64,000 nt of DNA from Cenococcum geophilum 1.58 (GCA_001692895.1 KV748185.1:1550001-1614000), one strand, 5' to 3'. Counted from the stretch's first letter, positions 11,040-24,577 are shown. A program made the numbers and translations. The notes: generated by a model not told the origin, from the sequence alone.

Positions 11040-14000
11040 TTTCCTTATCTTATGCCCAGTCTGGGGGTCCTAGCTTTTTAGGGTATTGCTTATAGAAGCG
11101 CTATATAGCTTATTTGTAATTCTTTAGGTCTTTCTCTAGCTGCTAGGTTGTATCCTTATAATATTTCTATTTAATCTCATAAGTTAGGCCCTAGGGGTCT
11201 TTATTGTGTATATTAAGGATTTTCTTAAACTCCCATTTATCTTCTATATTGCCGTTATTATCTTTTTCTACTACTCGTCCTTATATATTACGGCGCTCTA
11301 TAGTATTAATATTTGCTTGGCTAGGGATCTCTTTAGCAGCCTAGAGGCGGACCTTAGATGTATAAAAGGATTTATTTACTCGGATGTGGTCTAGGAGGTC
11401 TATTATAACTGCCCCTTAGTATACTGCGAGTACGGGGTATAGGCCGTCCTATTTATCGTCCTATTTCTTCTTAGGTTTATTTATCTTTATATTTTCTAAG
11501 CTAACTATAACTATATTACCTTTATAGAATAACACGCTCTTATCCCTACGGGTATTAGTATTATCTTTATAGCGTTACTGTAAAATCCGGGCTAGGGCCT
11601 TAAGCTATATTAATATCCGCTTAAAGTAGTTGGCCATAGAGTCTGCGCGGAAGAACTCCTTCTTTACTTATACTAATAGTGTTAGTAGATGGGGGCCAGC
11701 AGGCTTAATTCCGAGGTAAGGGTTAAAGCCATAGTTTGCAAAAAATGGGGAGATGCCTATGCTCTTGTTAACTTAGTTATTTATAGTAAACTTAGTAAGC
11801 GGTAGGTAGTTAACCTAGTTGTCCTATATAAAGCTAATAAAAGCATAAAGGTATTTATTTACGGCGGTGTTAATAATTTTGGTTTAGCCGTCTATTTCTA
11901 GGTGCTAGGCTAAGCTTAGTTGTAAGGTTGTCTTAAGGCGTTTACTTAGTTATTGCTAGAAGTTGTTAATAAATTATATGCCGCGATTAGAGATAATTAT
12001 ACTTAGTACACCGTGGAGCTTATATACGTTATTAATAAAGCCATTAACTAACTCCTCTGTTAAGAGTCCTGTTACTAGAACGAGGTGTTATATTTTAGTT
12101 AGGCGGTCTATAATAATAAGGATATGTTTATATACCTTACTATAGCGTTAGCATACTAGCAGCGTTATAATATAGTTAATTAAGATATTGGTTTATAGGC
12201 GGGCGGGTAATTTTAGTAGTTTTAAAAAACCGGGTGGGGTAGAACGGGGGGTCTTAGTGTAAAAGTATAGGGTATAGTTTTTAACGAAGGTAGCCGTGAA
12301 CTGGGAGATTCCTAGCTACTAGTATATTTGGTTTAAGAGGTTAAGAGTTTTAACCTAGCCGGGGTAACTAGCGGGGCCGCTGCTATAAAAGCGATGGGTA
12401 ACTTCTAGGTAAAGGTCTAGGGCGTTAGGGATAAAGAGACGTTGGCGGAAGTAAATCTATCTGTTAATAATATTATATTCTAACTTATCGCAACAGAGTA
12501 ATTTTCTAATTTTCTTTAGCTAATGGCGAGCTTTCTAATTATGTAGGGCTGCTACTATATTTCTTGTAAGTTTATTCTCCTGGTATCCTAGCCAGATTAA
12601 CTTATTTAGTAACTTTTCGGCTATTTTAGGGTCTAGAGCGGCTATAAACTCTATATTGTTAGAGTTACGGGACTTGTGTAGTAATTCTTTTAAGATTATA
12701 GGGTTAACTTTCTAGGGTGGTATAATGACTTGGGCTTGGTAGCGGAGGCGTTTATTATTAGCGTCCTTAGGCCTTATTCCTAGTAGCTAGCTTAGGGCGT
12801 TAGGGAGCGTGGCTTTACTGCTAGGTCTATATATAATTATAAAGTTAAACTATAAAAGGAACTCTGCCCACTGGACTTGGCGCTAGTTTAGCTACTTAGT
12901 AGTTATAAACGTCTATAGGTTTTTATAGTTGGTGATGATTTTAAACGGCTCCTTAGTCCCTTATAGCTTAGGACGCTATTCCTTTAAAGCCTTAATAATA
13001 GCTAGGAGTTCTTTATTATAGATTTTGTAGTTATATTTTAGCATGGAGTGCTTTATAGAGAAGAATACGACCAGTTTTAATTTTCCGTTATCGTTATATT
13101 GGGAAAGGACTCCGCTGGAAGCCTAATTTAATACGTCTGTCTCTACTACTGTTTTCTTTATATAGTTATAGTATGCTAGTACTAGTGCTAAAGTAAAGGC
13201 TCCCTTAAGGGCCTTAAACGATTTAGCTTGTTTTGGTCCCTATAGCCATCCGATATCCTTCTTTAGAAGTTTTATTATAGGTGTAGCAATAGCAGAGTAG
13301 CCTTGGATAAATTGTTGGTAGAAGTTCGCGAAGCTAAAAAATTGTTATAGTTCTTTAATTAATGTCGGGTCCTTCTATTCCTATAAGGCCTATATCTTCT
13401 TAAGGTCTATGGTTATGCCATTAGTTAAGATAATTAAGCTAAGGTATTTTGTTTTAGTAGAGTAGAACTTAGACTTATTAATATTAATCTAAAGTCCAGC
13501 ATTGCCGAGTCTTTAGATGACTTTATTTATATGCTTAATATACTTGGCGCGTGTTTTAGAAAAAATAAGGATATTATTAAGGTAGGCAGTACAGTAGTTA
13601 TTAAGGGCGTTATATAGAATATAGTTAATATAGTTTTAGAACGTAGCGGGTGCGTTATAGAGGCTAAATAGTATAACTAGTATCTTATAGAGTCCAAACT
13701 AGGTAATAAATGCTATAAGCTACTTATAGCCCTCCGTAATCCGGATCCGGTTAAACGTAGCAATTATATTAAGTTTAGTAAAGTACTTAGCGCTATAAAG
13801 TGCGTTAAGTGTCTCGCGGATTAGTGGTAGTAGGTATTAATTTTTAATAGTAACTGTGTTTAGGCCTTAGTAGTTATAGTAGATTCGTATACCGCCGCCG
13901 GGCTTAGTAGCGAGAAGGAGTAGTACGGCAGCTAGTGAGGTTAATTTGCGGATAAAACCCTTATCTAGCATCTTATTAATCTACTTCTTTACACACCTAA

Positions 14001-15420
14001 GTTTAGTAGGTAAGAGTGGTCTATTTTTATAGTATGGGGCCTAGTTTCTAGGGGTAATCTTAATTTTATGGTCCTATAGTTGGTGAGGGGGCAGCTTATC
14101 TGCGTTTTTAGGGAGGAAGTGCTTAATATGTTTACTAAACTCCTTTAGTAGGCGTTATAGAATGTCTTCGCGGGTTAATCCTGGTTTGCCTTTTAGGAAT
14201 TTTTTAATATTAGTGTCGACTATCTTCTAACGTAAAAGCTTGGGTTTAGTTTTTAGATTTGTTTTAAGGAAGTTATAAAAATAGGGGGGGAGCGCTTTAC
14301 GGGCTTTCTTTATTATATAGTCGCCTTCTACTAGCTAGCGGAAAGACCTTTCTAATAGGTTTGGTACTTCTATTAGGCCTATAGGCAGCTCTTTAAGCAG
14401 CTATTAGTGCTTATTTTGTTTAACTAGTTTTACTAGCTCCGCTATATAGATCCTTATTACCTTTATATCTTTTTGCTTATAGAACTGGGTAAAATTAATA
14501 GTATAGGTGCATTTAATATTGTCTAGGTTGGGGTGTGTCTGGCTCTCTAGTGTTATGGCTAGGCTAGTATAGCTTAGTTGGCCCGGGGGGGCGGAAATAA
14601 GGCGGCGGCCCTATATAGTACGCGCGGGAGACAGGTATAAGGTTAGGCGTTACGGTGGCGCGGTTTTTATTATCCGGGTTTTGGTAGTTCTATAGCCAGT
14701 CCTTACTATAACGCGAGCTGTAGTGTGCGTATATGGTATATGGCTTAGTTCTAAGTATCGGGCTGGGCGGCTGGGGTTTAAATAGTGCCTAGGTTGGGGT
14801 TGGTTTCTTAGTAGTAGCGGCGTAAAGTAGACCTTCTTTCTTGGTCTTAGTAGGGCTGGCTAGCCTATTGTTTTGGTCTTAAGTACTAGGTTAGTCTAGT
14901 CTTCTACTATCTTATTTCTTTATAGCTGTACGGGCTCCCCTTTATTAGGAACGTCTTTTACTATTAGGGCTTTATATATAGTCCTAGGCACTAGGCTTAG
15001 TAGTGCTAAGTGTCTATATAGGGTGTCCCTGCTAACGTTGGCTATCCCTTACGGGAGGTAGTGCCTAGAGTAGTAGTTTAAGTTAAAGCGGATTTTGAGT
15101 TTCCTAAAGCTAGGACGGGGCTTGTGCTTCTAAAGCTAGGGCATGCCTAGGATAATTGGGGTAGTGGGTAAGAGTTTAGTAATAAAAAAGAGTATGGCTT
15201 TAGTATAGAGGCCGATTAATATTTAGGTGGTAAAGTAGTCCGTAATAAGTAAAGTTAGGATACTATTTGCGAGGCGTAGTGGCCTAGGTGCTAGCAGCTT
15301 CTTAGTTATAACGTTATACTTTCTTATAATAGACTCTGCGTCGGCAAATGCTATTACAGTACTATTGGAGTCTACTAGGCTTACTATATTAATATAAACT
15401 TAGGGGTATAGGTTATGTAA
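11040..15420 (-). pseudogene. B2 pol remnant
   Basis: Sense order on the minus strand: a protease-like segment about 15420-15240 (VDSNSTVIAF), then RT about 14080-13300. The catalytic box reads YLNN (13573-13584), so both Asp are Asn. RNase H lies about 13260-12880 (the VETDV box). In integrase, about 12550-11400, the first two acidic residues are Asn (LINYI, SNRG) and the last is Lys in place of Glu. The chromodomain (YEIKWKYYKDTT) lies near 11190. The family is chromovirus-type Ty3/gypsy. It cannot be active. Confidence 0.88.
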
Positions 15421-17235
15421 TGAGGAGAGTTAGGTTTAAATAAGGATTAATTTCTTATTACTATTTGCTAATCTAAGATTAAGTGGCAGTTTACTAATAG
15501 AAAGGACTAATTAATTTAGTAATAGGGACCTAATCTTCTTGTCTTCCTCCTTATATGGTTTAGACCCTTAGGCGTAACTTAGTTTAAGGGTTTACCTTTT
15601 AACGACTAAGGTATGGGGCTGTCTTAGCGGGGCGGTCTAGTGTCCGTCTGGCTGGCGGTGTTTATTTTTATTTTAGTTGGGGTATAGGAAGATAATACCT
15701 TACTAATAACGTGGCTGTGTTTGTATTCGCTAGCGCGAAGTCGCTAATGCTAGGCGTTGTTAACGGGTTAGGCTCCTATATAGGGTATAGTTTGGAGTAA
15801 CTAAGCTATAGGGTTAAAGGGGGGGGGTCGTTTACTGCGGCTATAATAGGCTCCGCGGTTGCCGCGTCTATAATAGACTCTATGGTCGCCGCGTCCGCGG
15901 TTATTTGTTCGCGTTATTTAATAGGGTGGCATTAGGACTAGGTTTGCTATCTTGGTGGGGTTATAGGTATCTTTTTAGTGGCCGGGCAGGCTATAGGTAA
16001 GGTATAGTCTATTATTAATGCGGCGCTTATACTCTGTGTCTAAGATTCTATTAAGGTCTATAGGTTCTTTAGTTATTACTAGGGTTAGGGTTAATATAGG
16101 GGCAGGGGCTTGGGTAGGTAGGTAGTGGTTAGCGTTCTTTTTAAGGTTGGCTTAGTGTATATAGTTCGCGAGGTTCTTAGCGAATATATCTATCTGCTTA
16201 CTCTAACCTATATAGTTATTGTTGTTGATTTTATAGGCCAGTCTAAGTACTAGCTTTTCCATCTTTGGAGAGATAAACTTTTGGAGTAGGTCCACCTTCT
16301 ATTCGTCTGTCTTCTTAGCGTGAACTATTAGCTTATTAAGCTCTCCCTTCTAGGACTAGTAATTACGCTCGCCTTAGGGGAAATGGTTAAGCTTATTCTT
16401 TGCGACCTAGGTTATATTAAGGACCTCGTAGTGGGCAGTAAGGTCTTTAAGTATATCTTCCTTAGTAGGCCATTTCCATATAGATGTGTTGTTTAGGTTC
16501 TTATGTATAAGCTTTAGGCCCTACTTAATAAACTTATAGGCCTTGTCCTCTAGTATATCCGAGATATAAAGGATTTAGAACTAAACTATGTTAAAGTAGT
16601 CCTAGTCCTAGTCGAAGACTCCCTTAATCTTAATGTGCTAGGTTTTAAAATTAGCTTGTTATTTTAGCGGGGTGCCTTTTCCGCTAAATATTGGCGGGTC
16701 TTTAGATCTCCGTTTTTTCTGCTAGGTTACTACCGTTGTTATAGGGGTTAATTATTTTAGAACGGTAATAGTCTCTACCTAGGAGTTAATAGTTCCTATT
16801 TAGGAAGCGATAAGGGCACTAAGGTTTTTATTGGCTTTCTTATTGGTGGTGTTTGTATTATATATATACTATAGTCCTACTTTAATATTATTAAGGAACT
16901 TATTAGTATAGTTAATAAGGGTAAGGTAAGCTTTACTGGGCTTAAAGGTCTTAGGGTATGGTAGGGAGCGGCGGATTATCCACGTAATATTAGGGTATGT
17001 CTCTATAAATAGGTCTATAAAAATATCGCAGGGGTTCTAGGTTTTGGCCATTTTAGCGTTATTAGTGTTACCTATCTAGGCGCTAGGTAAAAACTAAGGA
17101 TTATTTTAGGACTGTGCTAGGGATGTATTGGTTTTAGCAGAGGCGCGTATAGGTCGCGATTGCTCTAGGGTGGAGGTTAATTAGCTAGGGTATGGGGAAT
17201 TAGTGATTGCGATAGGGCGCAAATTAAAGATACTA
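15420..17235 (-). pseudogene. B2 gag remnant with dead zinc knuckle
   Basis: Nucleocapsid-type knuckle at 15963-16004 on the minus strand, with the spacing X2-X4-X4 of CCHC, but all three Cys read Tyr and only His (15978-15980) remains. This pattern is expected from TGT/TGC to TAT/TAC changes. The upstream part should be the capsid domain and begins near the 5' LTR at 17241. Gag would package the element RNA. Confidence 0.7.
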
Positions 17236-17240
17236 TAAAC

Positions 17241-17427
17241 TGTTATAGTGCTGTAATAAAGTAGACTGAATAACTACGTTATGGTATAAAGAGGGGAAGA
17301 AGGTGGAAAGGGGGTATTATATATAAATAGTAGGGCCGGCCGCTAAGTCGCTAGTGGTGGGCCAGCTAATAGTAGGGAATAGTATAAGACAGTATGAAAC
17401 AGTATGCGTCAGGTCAGTGCCGTGACA
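17241..17427 (-). repeat. B2 5' LTR (right)
   Basis: TGTTATAG...GTGACA, 187 bp, a near-identical partner of 10513-10699. Confidence 0.95.
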
Positions 17428-18997
17428 CTATTTAATGTGTTCTCTATATTCTTCCTTACTTATTAAGTATATAATAATATTATTAAGGTATGCTATAACA
17501 AATTCATCTAAGTATTCTCCTAATATATTATTAATACGTTTTTAGAACGTTACTAGTGCGTTTATAAGCTTAAATTATATAACTAATAGTTTATATAGTC
17601 TTTCCTTTAACCTAAAGGCTATCTTTTATTTGTCGCCTTTCTTAATTCTAATTTAATGGTACGCCTATCTTAGATCTATTTTTATAAAGATTTGCGCGTT
17701 ACCTATTCTATCTTAGATCTTACTAATTAAGGGTAAAGGATACCTATCCTTTTTGGTAATACCATTTAACTATTTATAGTTAATATATAGCCTTAGTTTG
17801 CCGTTCTTCTTTAGTATAAATAGTACTAGATAACCCACTAATGACTATAATAGTTTAATATATCCCTTCTATAGATTTTCTTAGACGAACTCTTTTAATG
17901 CTCTACCTTCTTCTTTAGTAAGCTTATAGATTAGAAAGAACCTTAGACTTATTTCTAGTTTTAACTCTATTTTATAATCCTATCCTATATACTTTAACAG
18001 CTTCTTACTTTTTAGTAACTATAGTCTCTTACCGTATTTATAGTATCTCTTTAGTATATAGCTCAGCCCTTTCTCTATTTTTTTTGTAGGTTGCTCCTAT
18101 TTAGTACTATACTAACTTAGCTTATTATTATATTTTACGGCGTTAAGTATCTCTAATATTGACCTAACCTATAACCTAATTAATCTTTAGATTATATTCC
18201 TGTAACTAAGGCATTCCTAATACTGCCTTATTATTCCCTAATAGTAATATATTAAAAGATATCTCGATTTATCTTCCTTTAATAGTTAACTAAATAGGTC
18301 CTATTTTAAGATTAATAATCCCTCCTCCGTAGGCTATTAGATCTCCTAAAATTGTTACTAATAAGTAAGGGTGCTCCTTCTATCTATAAGGTAATCCTAT
18401 TCTCTTAACTGCTACTAGTAAGATATAGTTCCTTATTACTCCACTATCTATTAGTGCTTTAAACTGTTAATCTTACTACTTAACTTATAAATTTAGGTGT
18501 TATCCTTAAATTCCTTTAAGGGTTTAAGGCTCTACTACTAGTTCCCTCTAGTCCTATAGGCCTCTACTTTTCTTAACTATTAGCTACTTAATTTTATTTA
18601 TACTTAGTCTAGCTTAGGCTAATACTTAGTTTGCTTTTTATCTTTAATATACTATAGACATATATTCTCTAAGCATTCCTACTACTATTATCTATCTAGG
18701 CATTTTTCTATAAGAAATCTTCCTAGCTAAAGTATTAAATCCCCTTAGGTTTATACTTCTACTAGGTGCTAACTATATATATTTAACGTTTTAATATTTC
18801 GCCTTATCTAGTGCCTAATATATCCTTACTGGGTACTTCCGGTTCTTATCTTTAGGTACTTTATATATATTATACGTATTATCTATATATATAATTTATA
18901 CTAATATATAATATACTTAGTGTCTTAGGTTAACTCTTAGCTCGTCTTTATCCTTAAGTTTAAACCTCTCTTATATTAATCTAAGTGTTATAACTTC
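17428..18997 (-). pseudogene. A2 pol N-terminal part (RT, protease)
   Basis: Continuation of A2 pol after B2. The RT catalytic box reads YLNN (17479-17490), both Asp lost. RT continues to about 18030. The aspartic protease motif DSG is intact near 18445-18453 (ALIDSGVIRN). Beyond about 18500 lies the linker toward gag, cut by Gypsy-C at 19003. Confidence 0.8.
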
Positions 18998-19002
18998 GTT
19001 TA

Positions 19003-19352
19003 TGTCACGGAGTGAGTATAAGCGACGATAATATATAGCAAGATAGATATTATTAAGCTATGTATATGAACTGTATGAGGAGGTCAAGACGTTGCGTAAG
19101 GAAAGAAGGTAGGGAAACGGGAAGAAAGGGCATATATTGTTGACTTAGTTGCATGGTTAATACGTATATAGGCAGAATAGGGTTTAGGTCATAGTCCTAG
19201 CAGAACTTGGCAGAATATAGTAGAATGCCGTAAATTGCCGTTAGATTGCCATTAGATTGCCGTTAAATTGCTATTTCGCGGTTAGTCTCTAATTACTAAG
19301 TTAGTGGAAATAGGTGGACGTATTCAAGGTGTTATGGGGGTGTCCCGTAATA
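19003..19352 (-). repeat. Gypsy-C 3' LTR (left)
   Basis: Starts TGTCACGG and ends CCCGTAATA, 350 bp. It holds a run of about five degenerate 10-11-bp units of the GATTGCCGTTA type around 19229-19280. The polypurine tract (minus sense) is the complement of 19353-19372. Confidence 0.9.
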
Positions 19353-19379
19353 GTACCCCCCCTTTAAACTCAAGCTTCT

Positions 19380-22300
19380 ACAAAATAGGGCTGTGGTAGT
19401 TCTAGGTAGAGTTTATAAAAGTCTTCTACGGCTTATATAAGTCCTATAGAGTTAACGGGTTCCTATAAGGACTTAGTAAAGCCTTTCTATTTTGTAAGAT
19501 ATATATATTAGCGTTTCCGTTTATTATACTTAATATCGTTAATTCTTTTAACAAAGTACTTATTCTTACTATCTACTTTAACTAGTGGGGGAGGGTCTTA
19601 TATCTGTTTAGGTAGGGCGTCTAATACAGGGGTAGTAGGGTGGAGGACTGACGTATAGAATATGGGGTGGATTTTAACCGTATTAGGGAGCTTTAATTGG
19701 TAGGCATGAGGAGAGATAACCTTTTTAACCTTATAGGGGCTAGCGTTCTTTTAATTGAGTTTCTTAGTGGGTCGTTTTATATTTAGATTTCTTATATCTA
19801 GCCAGATAAAATTACTAATTTAGTAGGCCGGTGCTAGGGTTTATTTCTTATTCGCTACGGCTTTATAGACAGATTAAGCCTATATTATCTTATTAGTAAG
19901 AAATTGTTATAGTTTCTCTATTTTCTTTACGAATTTATTTATTTTTACAACTTATAAGGCGTAATAAGCGGGGTAAGAAATATTACTGAAGGTTTTAAAA
20001 CCTATTTGTGGGTGCTAGCCGTAATTAGCTAAGAACGGGGAGACTTTTATAGTTTCCGAGACGGAGTTATTTATAGTAAACTTGGCAAATGCGAGCCAGT
20101 TAATCTAATTATCCTATAAATATAACGTATATATCCGAATATACTATTCTATTATAGCATTTACGCGCTCTATTTGGCCATCCGTTTCTAGATAATATGC
20201 GGTAAATAATAGTGCTTTAATGCGGAGTTAAGTAGTTAGTTCTTTTTAGAATGCTAAGATAAACTAGCTGCCTTTATTAAAGATAATTGTTTTAGGGAGT
20301 CTGTGGAGTTTCTATATATAATCTAGGAATAGTTAGGTAACGGCAGGCGTTAATATATTAGGGTAGGCGATTAAGTATCTTATTTTAAATAGTCGGTCTA
20401 TAACTACTATAATATTTGTGCAGCCTTTACTCTTAGGAAGGTTAATAATAAAGTTGATTAAGATATCCTTCTATCTTTAGTCCGGAATAGGCAGTGGCTT
20501 TAAAAGACCGTTATACGTCTTATATAAGGCTTTAGCTTGTTAGTAGGTATGGCAGCTAGAGACGTACCTTTATATTATATTATATATATTTAGCCAATAA
20601 TACTCCCGTTAAAGTAGTTTTAGGGTCTTTTTTTGGCCTAGGTGGCCGGCGACAGGTAAATTATATACGTGTTTAAGGAGTTTAAGCTTAAGCTTATTGT
20701 AATTAGGGATAACTAGATAGTTCTAGTAATATAAGCGGTTTCTGTGGGCTTTGTATTTACTTAAAGAAATCTTTTTAGAGCGTTTAATGCTATCTTATAT
20801 TAGCTTAAGCATCTCTTAAATAAACTCGTTATTTGGGTATTCATTAACTATAATCTATTTAATTAATTAATTAGTTATTTTAAGGACGTATACCGTAAGA
20901 TCTTTAGTAGGAGGGTTGAATAGTTTAGGGCGAAGTAGGGTCTAATTTTAGTAAGAGCGCGCTTCTTCTAAGGCTGGCGCGTCTTGCGAGTATTAGGTTA
21001 GGGCATTAGGCTTCTAGCCTTAGACGCTTAGGCGGTATGTAATTAAGAATTGGAAACAAGATAGATATTCTAACTAGTAGGCCTAATAATGACTTAGCTG
21101 TTTCATAGTTGTAAAGTACTATAGGTTCTTATAGTCGCTAAGGACCTTAATTAGAAATCCAGCGCCTTCTAGTTTAGATCGCTATTGTTTGAAATATCTA
21201 ATAATAGCTAACAATTCCTTATCGTAGATCTCGTAGTTGTATTTGGCTAGGCTTAGTTATTTTAAAAAGTATGCTATAGGGTATAATACTCCATCCTTAT
21301 TATATTAAGATAGGATGCCTTTAGTGACGTAATTAGATAAGTTGGCTTTTATAACACTTATTTGGTTTAAGTCAAAGTATTAGAGCATGGGCGCAGTAGT
21401 AAATATAACCTTTAGATAGGTAAAGGCCTTCTTATATTCCTTATTAAAAATAAAGACTTTATCCTTTTAGGTTAGAGCTATAAGGGGTAAAACTAGGGTA
21501 GAGAAGTTATTAATAAACTGTTAGTAGAAATTAGCAAATCCTATAAAGGCTCTTACGTCTTTAACGTTCTTGGGTTCTTGCTAGTTTATAATTACTTCGA
21601 CTTTCTTCGGGTCTATTTATATACCGTTTATAAAAATAAGGAGTCTAAGGTATAGGACTTCTATTTTATAGAACTTATATTTATCTATATCTAATTATAG
21701 ACTAGCTCTGTGCAGGGCTTATAAAATAAGGTTAACGTATTTCCGATATTTGGTTAGGTTATTACTATATATTAGAATGTTGTCGATATAAGTAGTATAG
21801 AAGATGTCTAGGTAGAGGCGTAGGGTATTGTTTATATAATGTTAAAACGAGCTTAAAGCGTTTATAAGGCCGAAGGGTGTTACTAAGTACTTAAATAGTC
21901 TATATTAGGTACGAAATACAGTAAGCCATTTGTCCCCTTTTGCAATGCAAAGACGGTTAAATGTAGAGATAATATTAAGCTTCGTGTAGTAACGAGCCTT
22001 ACTTAGTTAGTTTAGCATCTCTTATATTAACGGGATCGGATATTGGTTCTTAATAGTAACGGCGTTAAGAGCTTAGTAGTCTATATAGAAGTGTAGACCG
22101 CCGCTAGGTTTCTTAATAAAGATTACTAGTGCGGCTATAGGCGACGAGCTTACTTTAATGAATCCTTTACTTAGGTTCTCGTCTAAATACTTTTGTAGCA
22201 CTTAGAGTTCATTTTAGGATATCCCGTATAAGGGTCTAAATCCAGGCTGCTTTCCTTCTTTGAGTATAATCTTATGGTTGTATAGTCAGTATTCTAGTAG

Positions 22301-22600
22301 CTTATTGGCTTCCTTTTATAAGAATGCATCTAGGCGATAATGATACTCTATTAGTACCTTTGTGGTAGGGTTAGTATACTTCTTTAGTGCTAAGGCCTTC
22401 TTAATATCGGCTATTATAATCGCGAAGATCGTATGCTTAGGTTTCTTAGCAAGTTACGCTAGTAAGGTAGCTTTAATTATGCGGATATCTAGGGTGCCAA
22501 GCTCGCTCGGATTGTCCATAGTTTCTTATTCGGGTTTAGGTTTAGTATTAGGTACGGAGTTAGTATCAGATTCGGGTTTGGGTTCTTTAAGAATCCTTTT
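19380..22600 (-). pseudogene. Gypsy-C pol remnant
   Basis: RT lies about 22350-21700, with the catalytic box YIDN (21779-21790; second Asp lost). RNase H lies about 21500-21050. The integrase zinc domain, about 20750-20540, retains its HHCC ligands (HVYN...GHLG...CHTC). The integrase core, about 20450-19990, has Asn for the first two acidic residues (LINFI, FNKGSQF), and Glu of the TDG-x-IE box is kept. The C-terminal part (HPIFYTSVLHP type) ends near 19400. It has fewer stops than Gypsy-E. Confidence 0.88.
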
Positions 22601-22639
22601 CATAGTGGAGTACTAGTCCTTCTAGTATTTTCGTGTATA

Positions 22640-24543
22640 GAGCTTAAGCTTTTGCTTAGCTCAGGGCGGTACAGTGCTTAGTAATGACTTATGGAATTTA
22701 GTAGAGTTTTTAGATCCTTAGTGGATGTTAGTAGAATTCTTACGTCGGTGGAATTTAGTGGAATTCCTAGGTTAGTGGAATCTGGTGGATTCCTTAGGTA
22801 TAGGGTAGACAGTCGTGGAAATTTTAGACTAGTGGATTGTGGTAGATTTTTCGGATTTTAGTTCTGGGTCTAAGCAGCGAGTAGTAAGGCACTTCTGCTT
22901 GTAATAAGAGGCGGTGAATAGAAGCTTAAGGTTGTCCTAATCAATAGTTACCTTATATAGCTTTATTTAGGGTTGTCTAAGGATTACTAAGTGACCTAGG
23001 GTAGTAACGAAAAGTTTAATCAATTCTTCATAGTTTAGGTATTGGAGTCTTAGGAATACTACGTAGGTAATACGGCCTAAGACGGTGTGTTTGCTATTAA
23101 ATCCAAATACGTTAATATGCTGGTTAAGGGGGGTTAGGGTAAAACCATTATCTTATATAAAGATCTTGTTAATAAATCCTATGCCGCTAGCTCCTATATT
23201 AATTAGAATTTAAATATTAGCCTATTAACCATTCTGCCAAAGATGGCAGTTGATAATTATGCTACGGTCCTAAGAGTTGGAGTTTGTGACGTTAAATGCA
23301 TTTAACGAGATCCTATGGCAGAGCCGTCCTGGAGAGCGACTTAGCTTTAAGACCTTCCTTTTAGAGGTAATCGGGGTGGGGTTCTTATAGGACGTCGGCT
23401 GTAGCTTCGTCCTTATAAATAGTGCTTACTAAATGCAGGACTAAAACCAGGTAGAGATCGGGGACGGTAACCGGAAGATCGATACGGTGAACGGCTGCTA
23501 GTGTTAGCCGTTCGTAATTCGTGTTTAGGTATAGGGACGGAGTAGTAGTTAGAGAGGTAAGAGCTACTTCTATATTTAAAGCAGAGGCCTAGTTTAATGC
23601 GTTGTTCTTATTTAGAGGACCCTAGTAGGGCGTACCCTAGGGTCCTAGTGTTAATATCCATAGCGTTGGGGTGCTTAGGCTGAGATAATGACTTAGTAAA
23701 CGTTTGCGGGGTTGCCGTATTATATCGTGGAGCGGGCTTTAGTATTAGGCGTAGTATATTATTGTATCGTTTATTGATAACGTTTACGCAAGCATTAAGG
23801 GCTCCTAATAGGTCTACGCCTATTAGGGAGGTTTTTAGTTCGGGGCTTAGGGATTTAATAAGGCTGTTAATTAGTGCGGAGTTGTTCCAGCCTGTTTTCT
23901 TTGCGTAATGGTTAAATTTAGAGAAGTATACTGGGAAACTTTTCGTTCCTTAAGTTATATAGTTTATCTTTTTTTAAGCAGTAGCTTAACGGTTTGGGTT
24001 ACTATATGTGGCTTTAAGAAGTATAACTAGGCTTTATACTGAGTTTGGCTAAAGCGGTTTAATAAGGTCAGCTATATCTCCTCCTAGTTAACTTAGGGCG
24101 TAATAGAGTTAGTTAGCTTTAGTTAGGTAACAGTTAGCGTTACTAGTTAGCTTATTTTTAAGCTGGCTTAGAAATAATTAAAGCTCTTATTGTTTATTAG
24201 TGAATACCAGGGGATCTAGTAGTCATTTAGATTGTTTTAGTGTAGTGGTCGGCTTAGGGTAAGTGGCTACTATAAGTTTAGGGCTCGCGTTCCACGTGTT
24301 TATCTCTAGAGATGGTATTTAGTCTTAAGGTCCTAGCGTAAGCATCTTAAGGGCGCGGACTTCTTCTTAGAGGTCCTTAATTAATTGCTAGTATCGTGCT
24401 TCTTATTTAGCTTATTATTAGTTTAAAGTGGCTTAGTTCTGTTTAAGGGCGTCTATAAAAGACTTCTATATCCCTGCTAATTGTTCTTAGAGTGCGGATA
24501 TAATGCCGGCGGCCGTTATAGGGGCTTTGGGTTTATTCTGCAT
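22640..24543 (-). pseudogene. Gypsy-C gag remnant
   Basis: Start codon at 24541-24543 gives MQNKPKAPITAAG, followed by a helical N-terminus and a capsid region with the gypsy-like stretch ALINSLIKSLSPELKTSL (near 23850). The zinc knuckle (23535-23583) reads C-X2-Y-X4-Y-X4-Y, so three of its four metal ligands have become Tyr. The 3' segment 22680-22860 holds short degenerate repeats. Premature stops are all of the Q-to-stop or W-to-stop type. Confidence 0.85.
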
Positions 24544-24577
24544 ATTAATAGTAGTATAGGTAGTTAACGCAACGTAG

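Larger units (their letters stand above)
10513..17427 (-). mobile_element. Gypsy-B copy 2 (B2), complete, inserted in A2
   Basis: 6915-bp minus-strand element with two 187-bp LTRs (10513-10699, 17241-17427) and a perfect 5-bp TSD ctatt at 10508-10512 and 17428-17432. The A2 RT frame resumes directly behind the TSD. Its G+C is visibly higher than that of B1 and it has fewer mutated sites, consistent with a later insertion. Internal order in the sense direction is gag, protease, RT, RNase H, integrase, chromodomain, palindromic 3' UTR. Confidence 0.95.

Noticed and set aside
11206..11394. Short plus-strand open frames at 11206-11394 and 11963-12145
   Set aside because: Both are antisense to B2 integrase/chromodomain; no independent support.
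22362..22616. 84-codon plus-strand open frame
   Set aside because: Lies opposite the Gypsy-C pol/gag code. No family features and composition of a shadow frame.
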